A DNA stretch of 64,000 nt from Bacillus sp. Marseille-P3661. GTDB lineage: Bacteria; Bacillota; Bacilli; Bacillales; Bacillaceae_J. This document shows, piece after piece, positions 46,078 to 54,863 of this stretch. How positions within the stretch are numbered: position 1 is the first letter of the stretch; each line of letters begins with the position of its first letter. The stretch covers positions 1,621,017 through 1,685,016 of the forward strand of contig NZ_LT965953.1 in NCBI RefSeq assembly GCF_900240995.1. The letters run 5' to 3'. The notes beneath the pieces were generated by a model. The model had not been told where the DNA came from and ran no database searches. It saw nothing but the letters and a program-made list of their open reading frames with translations. Position numbers and translations under genes: made by a program.

Positions 46078-46357
46078 TATTTCCGTCCCCACATAGTCAA
46101 ATTTTATTTCTTAATTAGATTAACATCTGCTGATGGAGTGGGTCTACGGAAATCTTGTTGCATTAGGGCAAAACACAAAATCATTCTTCCAAAAAAGGAT
46201 TTAAATAACACCAAGAAACGTTCAATAACAGAAAGTTTAACTAACCCATAATGTACAAAGAACCAGTTAGGATCAACATGAATTAACTAGAGCTATGATA
46301 TTTACCATATGAAAGACTAAAACATTGATATGAATGGTTCTATTTAGTAATTGAGTT

Positions 46358-46954
46358 TCACTTTACACTACTCGATATAAACATGGAGGCATCCTGATTC
46401 ATAAAAATTCTATGCCCATGATAGAATGTCTTCATTTCAATTGATTTAAATCCAACTTCGGATAATCTTTCTTTCAGTTCGTCATGCGAAAAACCGTTAT
46501 GAACTTTCGGATGATTTATTTGATCGTTTTTGTCAAAATCAATAATAATTAGCTTGCCGCCATTATTTAAAATGCTAAACAATTCTTGTAAAATTTTTTT
46601 AGTATCTGGAATATGAAGAAGGACTAGTGACATTAGAACTATGTCTGCCGCAAGTTCAGGCGTTTCTTGAGTAAAATCTGAATAAAGTACTTTAGCGTTC
46701 GTAATTCCTTTGTGAGAAATTTTAGCTTTCGCAACCTCCAACATTTGTTTTGATGAATCTACCAATAAAATAGAATCTACTAAATCTGATAATTCGAGAC
46801 TAACTAGACCTGTACCACTCCCATAGTCGATCAAAGATTTTGATTTACTATTTTTTAATTCTGATCTTACTTCCTTAACAATAACTTTAGCTAATTCAAT
46901 TCTTTCTTCTGTATCATATCTTTGGGCCATCTCTTCAAATACGTTATTTTCCAT
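46358..46954 (-). CDS. Class I SAM-dependent methyltransferase
   Basis: From the ATG at 46952-46954 (GGGGAGTGACT upstream) the protein is 198 residues. Motif I is LIDYGSGTGLVSLEL (about 42-56), followed by LLVDSSKQMLEVAKAK, then DIVLMSLVLLHIPDTKKILQ, the post-I and II strands of the family. The target may be a small molecule, but no substrate signature is present. It is monocistronic. Confidence 0.88.
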   Translation of the reverse strand: MENNVFEEMAQRYDTEERIELAKVIVKEVRSELKNSKSKSLIDYGSGTGLVSLELSDLVDSILLVDSSKQMLEVAKAKISHKGITNAKVLYSDFTQETPELAADIVLMSLVLLHIPDTKKILQELFSILNNGGKLIIIDFDKNDQINHPKVHNGFSHDELKERLSEVGFKSIEMKTFYHGHRIFMNQDASMFISSSVK

Positions 46955-47566
46955 AGTCACTCCCCTATTTATTTAAAATTAAAGTTATAGTGGTCATTAT
47001 AACAAAAAAGGCACGATTCCCTCAGTCTCCCCCTTTATTATAGCCCCTGATGGGCGTGGAAAGATACATATTACCATCTCGTATATTCCTTCTTATCAAA
47101 ACTAATGTTGGATGGCCCACTTCTGCTTATTAGCAATGGAGAAGCTAAACAATAAAAAGATACTAAGCTTTTTTCCATTCTAAAATTTTGTCTGTCAAGG
47201 TCATATATTAAGCTTAGTACATACATATACAATAAAAATATCTTCCTATTCAAAAGGTATAGTGTAGACGTTCTTGATTTTTGTCTTATTAAACAGAACA
47301 ACCTTCTATATATCGCTGAATGACTATTGGGGTATACTTCCATTTTAAATTTTCCTCAAATATTTCATTTTGTGGAGGGTAGAAGGTTATTTAATTATTA
47401 AAAAGTTAACCCTGCCCTAAGACAGAGTTAACCTAAAACTATAAAATCTTAATAAAGTGAAACTAAACAGAGGGGATTTTTATTTTTACCAAAAGATATA
47501 ACCTACTACCCTCTTTATTCCCCACTGTGGAAAGAAAGTGCATAACACTGCGCCAGCCCATTCATA
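46955..47566. other. Intergenic region, no supported gene
   Basis: A 90-codon minus-strand frame (47071-47343) has a weak GAGG site and reads MEVYPNSHSAIYRRLFCLIR; the composition is unlike its neighbours and no family is recognised, so I do not call it. The terminator at 47398-47433 is the only clear element. Confidence 0.5.
47398..47433 (-). terminator. Terminator of the 106-residue protein gene
   Basis: On the minus strand GTTAACTCTG and CAGGGTTAAC form a stem with a short loop, followed by a T-run (47398-47403). It lies about 130 bases after the stop at 47567. Confidence 0.7.
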
Positions 47567-47887
47567 CTATTTAATAAATCCGCTGAGATATTGATATAAT
47601 TCCTCTAATTCTTTCTCTTTTGCCACAATACAATTCGGATATTGTTTAACATCGTTGACACTAGTTATTTTAAAATCATTTGGAGTAGGTAGTCCAGATG
47701 CACAAATCACCAAATAATCAGCATTAAAAATTAATCCTGTAATTGCTGATGTTTTGAGCGTCATCAGACCCATTGTTCTTCCTGCAAATAATCCCTTGAC
47801 TGCACTTTTCCCGCCAGTTCGGTCAATGACAATCTTATTCTCATCAATGATCACATTGGTTCCCGATTTCAATTCGAAAGTCTTCAT
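47567..47887 (-). CDS. Small DUF4429/PH-like soluble protein
   Basis: From the ATG at 47885-47887 (GGAGGAGG upstream) the protein is 106 residues: MKTFELKSGTNVIIDENKIV, KGLFAGRTMGLMTLKTSAIT, LIFNADYLVICASGLPTPND, then a basic-acidic tail. The pattern of a short beta barrel with G-L-x-x-x-R-T-M-x-L resembles the DUF4429/PH-like domain, a lipid- or protein-binding fold. Function unknown. The frame continues 46 codons upstream into a family A repeat without a start signal. Confidence 0.6.
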   Translation of the reverse strand: MKTFELKSGTNVIIDENKIVIDRTGGKSAVKGLFAGRTMGLMTLKTSAITGLIFNADYLVICASGLPTPNDFKITSVNDVKQYPNCIVAKEKELEELYQYLSGFIK

Positions 47888-48005
47888 GTACACCCTCCTC
47901 CATTGTATACTGTGATTATTTTCCCAACAAACGTGAAAATTATTATATAAGAAAATAATTTGGAGACGTTGACAGGTTTTACCTTCGATGTTTAACCAGC
48001 TTGAC

Positions 48006-48146
48006 GGGACAAGGGGACAGGACAAGGGGACAGGTCCATTGACTTAGATAAACGATGATCCAGCAGCAAACTGGATTACCGGTATTGCTCTTTAATGACG
48101 ATCAATGAACCTGTCCCTCTGGACCACCTCTGGGGACCATGGACTG
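48006..48146. repeat. Palindromic repeat family A subtype 2 (copy 14)
   Basis: The left arm is duplicated (GGACAAGGGGACA twice) and reads GGACAGGTCCATTGACTTAG. The right arm is GATCAATGAACCTGTCCCTC TGGACC. Inside is GATGATCCAGCAGCAAACTG. This subtype is about 120 bases long and shares its inner motif CCAG(C)..CTAACT with copies at 51609, 53645 and 55388. It abuts the stop of the YdcF-like gene. Confidence 0.88.
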
Positions 48147-48149
48147 CCA

Positions 48150-48746
48150 TTACCTAAATGGTAAACTGAAAATATAACCGATATAGAAAAACAACTCACG
48201 TAAGAAAAACGGAACTTTACTTTTTAATGTCTTATATACAGAACTTTGCGTAGGCGATGAATATGCTTCCATACCTATGTTTTTTGCCATTAAGATTGCT
48301 CTTTTCATATGCAATGGGTCGCTAACAATTGTAAATGTGTTGAAGTTTTTTTCAACAGCAATTTCATAAGCGTATTTTAGGTTCTCTTCTGTGATTTGTG
48401 ATTTAGTTTCAATCAAAATATCTTCAGCATTCACATTGTTTTCAATCGCGTAATCCCTTGCAACCTCAGACTCTGCATATTTATCTAATTTTCCCTTGCC
48501 GCCAGTAAAAATAATTTTATCTACATAATCATTCTTATAAAGCCAGATAGAATGATTTATCCTCTCGCGTAAAACAGGAGATGGTTCATTATCCCAAGCT
48601 GCAGCACCAAGTACAACAGCGACATCTGTTTTTTCTAAATGAACTTCGTCACTAAAAGACCAAATACTAATGGCTGAATAGCTAATAAAAATAAAGAAAA
48701 TAACCATTATGGCAAAAGCTAATCTTAACCCTGATTGTTTGTTCAA
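48150..48746 (-). CDS. YdcF-family (ElyC/SanA-like) membrane-anchored protein
   Basis: The 198-residue protein has one N-terminal membrane segment (LAFAIMVIFFIFISYSAISI) and the DUF218/YdcF domain: ADVAVVLGAA-like VAVVLGAAAWDNEPSPVLRE, KIIFTGGKGKLDKYAESEVA, ILIETKSQITEENLKYAYEI, FTIVSDPLHMKRAILMAKNI. Members act in envelope integrity and peptidoglycan precursor handling in other bacteria. The exact biochemical activity is not known. No operon partner. Confidence 0.88.
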   Translation of the reverse strand: MNKQSGLRLAFAIMVIFFIFISYSAISIWSFSDEVHLEKTDVAVVLGAAAWDNEPSPVLRERINHSIWLYKNDYVDKIIFTGGKGKLDKYAESEVARDYAIENNVNAEDILIETKSQITEENLKYAYEIAVEKNFNTFTIVSDPLHMKRAILMAKNIGMEAYSSPTQSSVYKTLKSKVPFFLRELFFYIGYIFSLPFR

Positions 48747-49097
48747 TTTAAATCAATCCTTTACAATATCGCGGGTGTGAACTCGTCATCAAACAGACAT
48801 GCTCCTTCCTAATAACTCGGTCTTTTGATGCTCCATCACGTTTACGAGGTTTTCATTCTCCACTTTACAATTCCCCATATCAGAGTATAAAAATAAGTCT
48901 CGTCCATTTCAACAATTCCGGAAAATTTTTCAAAATCAATTTATTTTAATGCTGTTAATTATATTAATTAGGCCACGGGGAACCTGTCTCTGTAGATCAA
49001 ATTCCCCTCCAAAATAGGCAATCAATAAATAACAACTAGGTATATATCTACATATTTTAATAAGGTAATTACTGAGTTTAGAAAGAGGGGAAAGAAT
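48747..49097. other. Intergenic promoter region
   Basis: AT-rich sequence of 351 bases between two divergent genes. It contains the fragment CACGGGGAACCTGTCTC near 48974 that resembles a decayed family A arm. It must contain the promoter of the Pro-rich operon. Confidence 0.5.
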
Positions 49098-49601
49098 TTG
49101 TTTTATAGAGAAATAGGAAGAATTGGACCTCGTTATTCACAGCTACCAATTCCTAATCCGATTAACCAATCATTACTTCAAGGGATTCTAGGTCAAGCAT
49201 TAAACCAATTACCAGGGCAAGTCTACCCACCCTATACGCCTCCGACACCAAGTATGCAACCTTTGCCGTACCAACCCATTTACACTCAACCTACAAGCCA
49301 ACCCATCAGTCCGCCTTTACAAGGAATAGGTCAGGGAGGATTGCCTGCACGCCCTCCTGCTACGACACCAACCAAGCCATACTTAGCTCCCGGAACGGAA
49401 GCGATTGTTGATGTTAATACTCTAAACGCTTGTTTAAGGAAATGCACGTTTGTATGGCTTAAAAATGGCTCTGCATTCTGGACCTGGATTAGTCAAGTTC
49501 AACCAGGTTCCTTATCAGGATATTACTGGAACGGTTACCAATGGACTCAATTAAACTTACAAATGCAACAAATAGAGTATTTTAAATGTTTCACCTGTTA
49601 G
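49098..49601 (+). CDS. Pro-rich protein with a Cys/Trp/Tyr-rich C-terminal domain (operon gene 1)
   Basis: The start is TTG with GAGGGGAAAGAA upstream; an ATG is not available at this site. The 167-residue product has an N-terminal part rich in Leu/Pro, a Pro-rich linker (about 45-95) and a C-terminal domain LNACLRKCTFVWLKNGSAFW, then SLSGYYWNGYQWTQLNLQMQ and the end FKCFTC. The pattern W-L-x-N-G-x-x-F-W...G-Y-x-W...C-F resembles a recurrent domain in Bacillales surface proteins. There is no signal peptide, which fits spore-surface assembly. It is followed by gene 2 after 13 bases. Confidence 0.65.
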   Translation: MFYREIGRIGPRYSQLPIPNPINQSLLQGILGQALNQLPGQVYPPYTPPTPSMQPLPYQPIYTQPTSQPISPPLQGIGQGGLPARPPATTPTKPYLAPGTEAIVDVNTLNACLRKCTFVWLKNGSAFWTWISQVQPGSLSGYYWNGYQWTQLNLQMQQIEYFKCFTC

Positions 49602-49614
49602 GAGGAAAAATTAC

Positions 49615-50931
49615 ATGTTTTATTATCAATTCGTTCCACCTTATAGATGGTTCCCATACGCCTATCGTCCACACTATCTAGTATCTTATCGTCAGAATAC
49701 AGGAGTATGGTGTGATCCGGTAACAGGTCAATGCTTTGAAGGAGCTACTGATGCTGCGAGTTTGCCACCAACCACTACAACACAACCACCTATTCAAATT
49801 GATGCACCATCAACGATCCCAATACAACCACCAACTATGCCGCAACAGCCTATTCCCATTACTACACAACCACTACCAATCTATGAACCACCAATACAAA
49901 CAAATCAACCAATCTATGAACCACCAATACAATCAAATCAACCAATCTACGAACCACCAATTCAAATTACTCCTCCATTTGAGCCTAGTTATGAACCTCC
50001 TATCCAACAATTACCAACCCAACCCATTTATGAGCCACCGTTTGAAGGAGTAACAGAAGGTGTTGCTGTACCGACAAAAAAAGTACCAGGGCAACCATCT
50101 ACTGATGATGTCATATACCCTAAAACTCAACCGCCAATGAATAAAGAGTTAACAGAGATTGTTCAAAATGGCAGACGTTATCAATGTCAATGGGTCTACC
50201 AGTGCAAACTGATTGAGGAGACTGGTCTACCTGGAAAACTAGAGCCTGGGCCAAATGAGGATGTTATGGATCGATTACTTTGGGAAGAGGATGAGTTTCC
50301 AGAATTCAAAGTAGGAGCTTGCACGAATGTGGATAACTGTATTCTTTCACGTAATTCAACCTTGCGTATTATATTTAGAGTCATTTTTCCAAAGGATGCA
50401 TCTGAAGCAATAAGAAAAGAAATTGAAGATTGTTTCAAAGTCGCCGTTGCTGCAGCTGCTGCAGTTGTGGCTGCAGAAATTGCTGTGATTGAAGCAGCTC
50501 CGTACTCTAGCCCAGTTGTACTTCCAAATTTATTAGAATCAGCTCTTGTTGCCGGAAAAGAAGCATTTATTAAGTGTCTCAAGTCAAAAGCAAATGCAAA
50601 AACCGTCATGAAATACATTAAATACAACGTGTTCCATGAACAGCATAGCAATGAGGATTGGTCAACTTTAAACGGGCAAGAAGTACTGAGAATGCTTGAA
50701 CTGATGTATCTCTATTATACAGGTCTTATTTTCCTTCCAGGGGTCGACTCGTTTGCTGACCTAGGAAAAAAACTTGGTGTAGATGAACAAGGTATTACGA
50801 ATTTCTTTAAAGATCCAGCCGGAACGGTGAGCAGGCAATGGGAAAAATTAAAATCAGCAACTGGCGATATCAAAATAGGAGGCGATGTGGGAAAAGCAGC
50901 TGAAAGCTTAAAGAAGAAAATTGGCTGGTAG
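49615..50931 (+). CDS. Pro-rich repeat protein with Cys/Ala-rich domain (operon gene 2)
   Basis: AGGAGG precedes the ATG. The 438-residue product begins MFYYQFVPPYRWFPYAYRPH and has a Pro-rich N-terminal third (to about 160) with three tandem 11-residue units of the type PIYEPPIQTNQ. The C-terminal part includes GRRYQCQWVYQCKLIEET, DCFKVAVAAAAAVVAAEIAV, LESALVAGKEAFIKCLKSKA and LRMLELMYLYYTGLIFLPGV. The alanine-rich helix pair bounded by cysteines could be a membrane-active or oligomerising segment. There is no signal peptide. I recognise no catalytic domain. It forms an operon with the Pro-rich gene before it. Confidence 0.65.
   Translation: MFYYQFVPPYRWFPYAYRPHYLVSYRQNTGVWCDPVTGQCFEGATDAASLPPTTTTQPPIQIDAPSTIPIQPPTMPQQPIPITTQPLPIYEPPIQTNQPIYEPPIQSNQPIYEPPIQITPPFEPSYEPPIQQLPTQPIYEPPFEGVTEGVAVPTKKVPGQPSTDDVIYPKTQPPMNKELTEIVQNGRRYQCQWVYQCKLIEETGLPGKLEPGPNEDVMDRLLWEEDEFPEFKVGACTNVDNCILSRNSTLRIIFRVIFPKDASEAIRKEIEDCFKVAVAAAAAVVAAEIAVIEAAPYSSPVVLPNLLESALVAGKEAFIKCLKSKANAKTVMKYIKYNVFHEQHSNEDWSTLNGQEVLRMLELMYLYYTGLIFLPGVDSFADLGKKLGVDEQGITNFFKDPAGTVSRQWEKLKSATGDIKIGGDVGKAAESLKKKIGW
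49876..49974 (+). repeat. Three tandem 33-base coding repeats
   Basis: Units start at 49876, 49909 and 49942, each beginning CCAATCTA(T/C)GAACCACC. They encode the 11-residue PIYEPPIQxNQ repeat and are nearly identical at the DNA level, so copy number may vary between strains. Confidence 0.85.
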
Positions 50932-50997
50932 TTTCATGACTAGGAACCAACGTGAATAAAGAAGTGTTCTAAGTAAGAATTCAATAATCGAAAAAAT

Positions 50998-51020
50998 CCA
51001 AGGTGTCCTTGGTTTTTTTT
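50998..51020 (+). terminator. Terminator of the Pro-rich operon
   Basis: CCAAGG-TGT-CCTTGG followed by eight T residues, 67 bases after the stop of the second Pro-rich gene. Confidence 0.9.
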
Positions 51021-51220
51021 CGTTTACGGACAGTTCCAACGACTCCATGTTAGATAATTTTCTGTTTAAGCCCATGGCCCCTCCCCCTGGACTGTGTAAA
51101 TAATGATAATTAGTTGTATAAACGATTAATGTCCCACTTTTATAAGAATAAGAATTACCTCCGAGGTTAGAATTATGTAGAAAGGATATTTAAGAATTGA
51201 TTTCAATTGGAGGTATTTAT

Positions 51221-51604
51221 TTGAATGACAAATTAACAGAAAGTGAGTTTCAAGAGATTATCCGTAGAAGGAGTAGCGGTGAGATAAGCTTTTCCCAATT
51301 CTTAACAGAATTGTCCCAAAGTGGCATAAATGAATACGAAATAGAAGTCGCTACCGGTCAGGCCACATATAAAGGAGTTCATTCGGAATTTAAAACAGAT
51401 TCCCAAGTAAGTTTGGTTATTTCAAATAAATTTAATAGAGAGAAGGTTCTTAGGGCAATCGCTAACATCTCTCTGCCCTTCATAGACTTCTTAAAAGAGA
51501 TTGCCGAGGCCGGAATTGTAACCTATCGTGTGTACATACCCGCGAAAACTGTTACTTATATTGGTATTGGAGAAGAAAAAATTGAAGAACAACTTAAAGT
51601 TTAA
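51221..51604 (+). CDS. DUF1398 family protein
   Basis: From the TTG at 51221 (GGAGG seven bases upstream) the protein is 127 residues. It carries two related halves: LTESEFQEIIRRRSSGEISF, SQSGINEYEIEVATGQATYK and, later, LKEIAEAGIVTYRVYIPAKT. The pattern GI-x-x-Y-x-x-D/E-x-x-x-G-x-x-T-Y is that of the DUF1398/YbcV group. Function unknown, soluble. A longer TTG start at 51197 contains the ribosome site and is unlikely. Confidence 0.7.
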   Translation: MNDKLTESEFQEIIRRRSSGEISFSQFLTELSQSGINEYEIEVATGQATYKGVHSEFKTDSQVSLVISNKFNREKVLRAIANISLPFIDFLKEIAEAGIVTYRVYIPAKTVTYIGIGEEKIEEQLKV

Positions 51605-51608
51605 AGAA

Positions 51609-51726
51609 AGGGACAGAGGGACAGGTCCATTGACTCAAATTGAGCATGGTCCAGCGGCTAACTGATTGGTTTAATAGTATAGCTATTTTAAGCAGGGTCA
51701 ATGAACCTGTCCCCCTGGACAACTCT
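51609..51726. repeat. Palindromic repeat family A subtype 2 (copy 15)
   Basis: GGGACAGAGGGACAGGTCCA at the left and GGTCAATGAACCTGTCCCCC at the right, with CATGGTCCAGCGGCTAACTG inside. It begins four bases after the DUF1398 stop and ends at the start of a membrane-protein frame. Confidence 0.88.
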
Positions 51727-51729
51727 GAT

Positions 51730-51966
51730 ATGATGTTACCTAACATAATTATTCACATTCTATTTTTTATTGGTTTTGCATTCATCACTATGTTTGAAAC
51801 AACTATTCACTTGTTTCTGTTTTGGATTGTAAATGTATTAAATTTATTTGAAATACCTGTAATTGGGCTATTGTTTTATCATTTCATTCATAATTTACAA
51901 GTATCTTACTTGGTTATGTGGGTATTAGTAGGCATAGTTATTTACTTTCGGTCAATTAAGAAATAG
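51730..51966 (+). pseudogene. 5'-truncated small membrane protein gene fused to a repeat
   Basis: From the ATG at 51730 the frame encodes 78 residues with two membrane helices (IIIHILFFIGFAFITMFETT, LQVSYLVMWVLVGIVIYF). There is no ribosome site; the sequence upstream is the family A subtype 2 repeat, through which the frame stays open to 51640. The gene has probably lost its 5' end, although a fusion protein cannot be excluded. Function and family are not recognised. Confidence 0.45.
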
Positions 51967-52130
51967 CAAAGAATTAAGGGAAAAGAAACAAGAAAATTAA
52001 TAGGACTTGTAAAGAGTAGGCTTTTATATTAGAAAATAGAAATTTACTAAGATAGAATTTTGTCTATTCTTATACAATCCTAAACCGTAAATGCACCCGT
52101 TGTATAATCAACATTCCTATAATTTTATAA

Positions 52131-52700
52131 TTACTTCTCTTCAATATGATAGATGAGTTGAACAACTCCAGAGGAAAACGTTCTTGAATCAACCAGTCTG
52201 AGGTTGAGTTTCTTTTTTATATCAACAAACAAAGGTCTTCCTTCTCCCAAAATAACAGGATGTATAGATAATCTAAATTCATCAACAAGTCCTAGATTTA
52301 CAAAAGTTGTAATAAGACCTGCCCCTCCATATAGCCAGATATCTTTACCGGGCTTACTTTTTAATTTATTTACTTCTTCGTGAATTTTATCGTTTATATA
52401 AACCGCCGCTTTATTATCAGTCCCTTTTTGTGTTCTAGAAAACACATACTTTTCTTTACTTTGAATGATTTCCCACATTTCTTTTTCTGTATCAGAATGT
52501 TTTTCTGGAGTATACTGTCCCCATAATTCGTAGCTTTTTCTTCCATATAAAATAGTATCGATTTGATTTAGGAAATTATTGAACCCCATCTCGGAATCCA
52601 TAATGCACCAATCAACTTCCCCATTTTTCCCTTCAAGAAAACCATCTAAAGTAACTGCTAAATCTAAAAGTATTCTTCTTTTTCTTACGTTAGTGGACAT
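52131..52700 (-). CDS. Dihydrofolate-reductase-like protein (RibD C-terminal domain family)
   Basis: From the ATG at 52698-52700 (GGGAGAAAG upstream) the protein is 189 residues. It has the RibD_C/YwjB-type features: RRILLDLAVTLDGFLEGKNG, ILYGRKSYELWGQYTPEKHS, IWLYGGAGLITTFVNLGLVD, EFRLSIHPVILGEGRPLFVD. Members are NADPH-dependent reductase-like proteins of mostly unknown substrate. It is monocistronic. Confidence 0.88.
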   Translation of the reverse strand: MSTNVRKRRILLDLAVTLDGFLEGKNGEVDWCIMDSEMGFNNFLNQIDTILYGRKSYELWGQYTPEKHSDTEKEMWEIIQSKEKYVFSRTQKGTDNKAAVYINDKIHEEVNKLKSKPGKDIWLYGGAGLITTFVNLGLVDEFRLSIHPVILGEGRPLFVDIKKKLNLRLVDSRTFSSGVVQLIYHIEEK

Positions 52701-52853
52701 AACTCTTTCTCCCATTTTTCGTTTATTTTCCCTATTTTACAGTAGAAAGTTTCTTCTCTCAACCTGTCAAGGAAGGCGCAGTTCTACTTTTTCACAAATT
52801 CTTTTAGTGCTTTAAAAGGTCAAATTTAGACTAATCTTTATTATAAAATTTTC

Positions 52854-53645
52854 TCATTTTTTGGTCATTGCTAACTCACTTCGGTCCTCCGCTAAAGGAG
52901 GTTGCTCAAGCCAACCATACTTAATCATTAGATCCATCCAATTATTTCCGATTAATAAATCCCCTGAGATCGCTTTTATGTATTTAGGTGTAAGGTCTCT
53001 CCTTGGTGAGGACGCCCACCCCGTACCGTAATATACCTTTGCAGTCGAGAACAAAAAACCAATTTGAAACATCATAAGTTTATCAGAAAAAGGAGCTGTC
53101 GTGGAATCGGTGATTTCCGCCTCAAAAGTAGGTGGGGTGGGCAGGTTTTCTACATTCAAAATTTCATGGAACATTTGAATATTACTTTCTTTAGCATTCT
53201 CTGCTTTTAAGAAGAAGTCGCGAATTTTCTTTGATTTGGCCACTTGACTAAAAGCAACTATTAAGGCTTTTGCCATAATACTTTTCTTTAGATTAAAATA
53301 AATGTCAGTAATTTCTATACAACTTAATGGTCTTTTATCTCCAAACCATCCCGTTAAAAAATTATGATCTTTTACAAAATCTGAACTTTCAGGTGGTAAA
53401 ACCACTGGTGAACGGTAGTATAACCCTTTTTCTAACAAAACGTCCTTCGTTCGATTACATAATTCTACTGCAGAAACGTTACATCTAGTAAAATAAGCAC
53501 GGACGTCAGAACGAGAACATGTAGTAACTGCCCCACTATACCCATGACAGCCATGAATAGACATAATATTTAAATAATGTAGACATAAAACATCAGAAAA
53601 AAGACGTGGAGCAGTTAGCACCAAGTCATTATCGGTAAATCCTAA
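52854..53645 (-). pseudogene. 5'-truncated DUF3231 gene, cut by a palindromic repeat
   Basis: The frame starts inside the family with GFTDNDLVLTAPRLFSDVLC, matching the middle of the first half of the intact copy (GFSTDDVNLGAPRLY). It then runs through FLTGWFGDKRPLSCIEITDI, PFSDKLMMFQIGFLF and GWLEQPPLAEDRSEL to a normal end. The first 75-85 residues and the ribosome site are missing, and the sequence directly upstream (from 53645) is a family A subtype 2 repeat. The gene is therefore probably inactive. Confidence 0.8.
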
Positions 53646-53776
53646 GGACAGAGGGATAAGGACAGAGGGACAGGTCCATTGACTTAGAAAACCATGGTCC
53701 AGTAACTAACTAATTCCTAGTTTGGCTTTTCTAAGACGGTCAATGAACCTGTCCCCATGGACCACCCCTGGACCAC
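53645..53776. repeat. Palindromic repeat family A subtype 2 (copy 16)
   Basis: GGACAGAGGGATAAGGACAG at the start with a duplicated arm, GGACAGGTCCATTGACTTAG, CATGGTCCAGTAACTAACTA inside, and GGTCAATGAACCTGTCCCCA at the right. It replaces the 5' end of the DUF3231 gene and ends four bases from the DoxX stop codon. Confidence 0.88.
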
Positions 53777-53780
53777 TCAC

Positions 53781-54206
53781 TTAAGCAGCTTTATTTGATT
53801 GATTAGAATCCTTCTGGCTAAACAGTTGATTTATTGACAAAAACTTACTACCCGTGATTGCTAGAAATATAGCCATTGCCATAAATGCCAGATCTAATTC
53901 ATAACCTGCCATTTGTCCATTACCCAATAAACCCACGGAAAGTTTTACTTTTAGTATTGCGCCAATCATTAATAGTGCATACAAAGCAGCTACAATCCTA
54001 GTGGCAAATCCAATAATTAAGGCAATACCTCCGATAACTTCAAGCCATGCAACTCCATAAGCCATAAATCCTGGCAATCCAATACTACTAAACCAACCTA
54101 CGATATTTTCAATTCCACCCTGAAACTTTACAATTCCATGAACCAAAAATAATGCGCCTAATGTAACTCGTAAAATGAATGCCCCGATTTCGTTTTTTAA
54201 TGTCAT
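53781..54206 (-). CDS. DoxX-family membrane protein
   Basis: The 141-residue protein has four membrane helices and the DoxX signatures ILRVTLGALFLVHGIVKFQG, AYGVAWLEVIGGIALIIGFA, TRIVAALYALLMIGAILKVK and YELDLAFMAMAIFLAITGS. DoxX proteins are integral membrane proteins linked to redox or thiol stress. The start has AGGAG upstream. It is probably monocistronic; the DUF3231 remnant downstream is separated by the repeat. Confidence 0.88.
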   Translation of the reverse strand: MTLKNEIGAFILRVTLGALFLVHGIVKFQGGIENIVGWFSSIGLPGFMAYGVAWLEVIGGIALIIGFATRIVAALYALLMIGAILKVKLSVGLLGNGQMAGYELDLAFMAMAIFLAITGSKFLSINQLFSQKDSNQSNKAA

Positions 54207-54863
54207 TGTTGTTCTCTCCTCATTTATGGTTTATTTATAAATCTCAGTACTGATTATTACTAATTCGAGGTAAATGATAAAAAATATATAATTCCCTCTT
54301 TTTTTCATTGTAAAATTACCCTTGCTTATCGAAAAATACGACATGCCTTTTCTCAAAATCATATTGTTAATACAGCGAAGTTCATAATTTAATTTCAGTT
54401 TCCATTTGTAAAACCTCCTCATATATAACTTTATAAATAATAAAATATTTGCTTTTTCAAAGTTTTCTTTTATGAATCTTTGTTCTCTTATAAAATACCA
54501 AACATAAAAATGACTGTCAATTATTTTTTGTTAATATGAAATAAAGTTCAATATTTGAAAACTATTTAAGTGTACATGGATTCCAGCTCTAAAAAAAAAG
54601 CTGTGCACTTGAAATTGAAAAAAACTGTTACCTAAACTATAGTAGCCCTCAACAAAGCCCACGAAGTTAACATTCCCCCACGATATTCAAAATGAAAGTT
54701 TCTCAAAATAAGACCACAGAAGTAGAGGGAATTAAGACTTCGGCTCATTATAGATTATTCAGCCCCCTATTATAATGATGTGTAGAAGAAAGGGTAAGGC
54801 ACTTTTTGATAAAAAAAAAGTTTTTTAAATAAAAACAAGAGAGATACTTTGGAGGGTAGGAGA
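54207..54863. other. 657-base intergenic region
   Basis: It lies between divergent genes. On the minus strand GAGGAGGTTTTACAA precedes an ATG that encodes only seven codons before a stop (near 54405), probably the start of a lost gene. A 63-codon minus-strand frame (54231-54422) overlaps this and is not supported. The rest is AT-rich with no gene. Confidence 0.5.

Noticed and set aside
46093..46357. Manganese (yybP-ykoY) riboswitch upstream of mntP
   Set aside because: The conserved loops of that riboswitch are not present in this gap.
47071..47343. 90-codon minus-strand frame
   Set aside because: Weak ribosome site, unusual composition and no recognised domain; it may be a remnant but cannot be supported as a gene.
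49736..50053. 105-codon plus-strand frame inside the Pro-rich gene
   Set aside because: It is an out-of-frame shadow of the 33-base tandem repeats and has no ribosome site.
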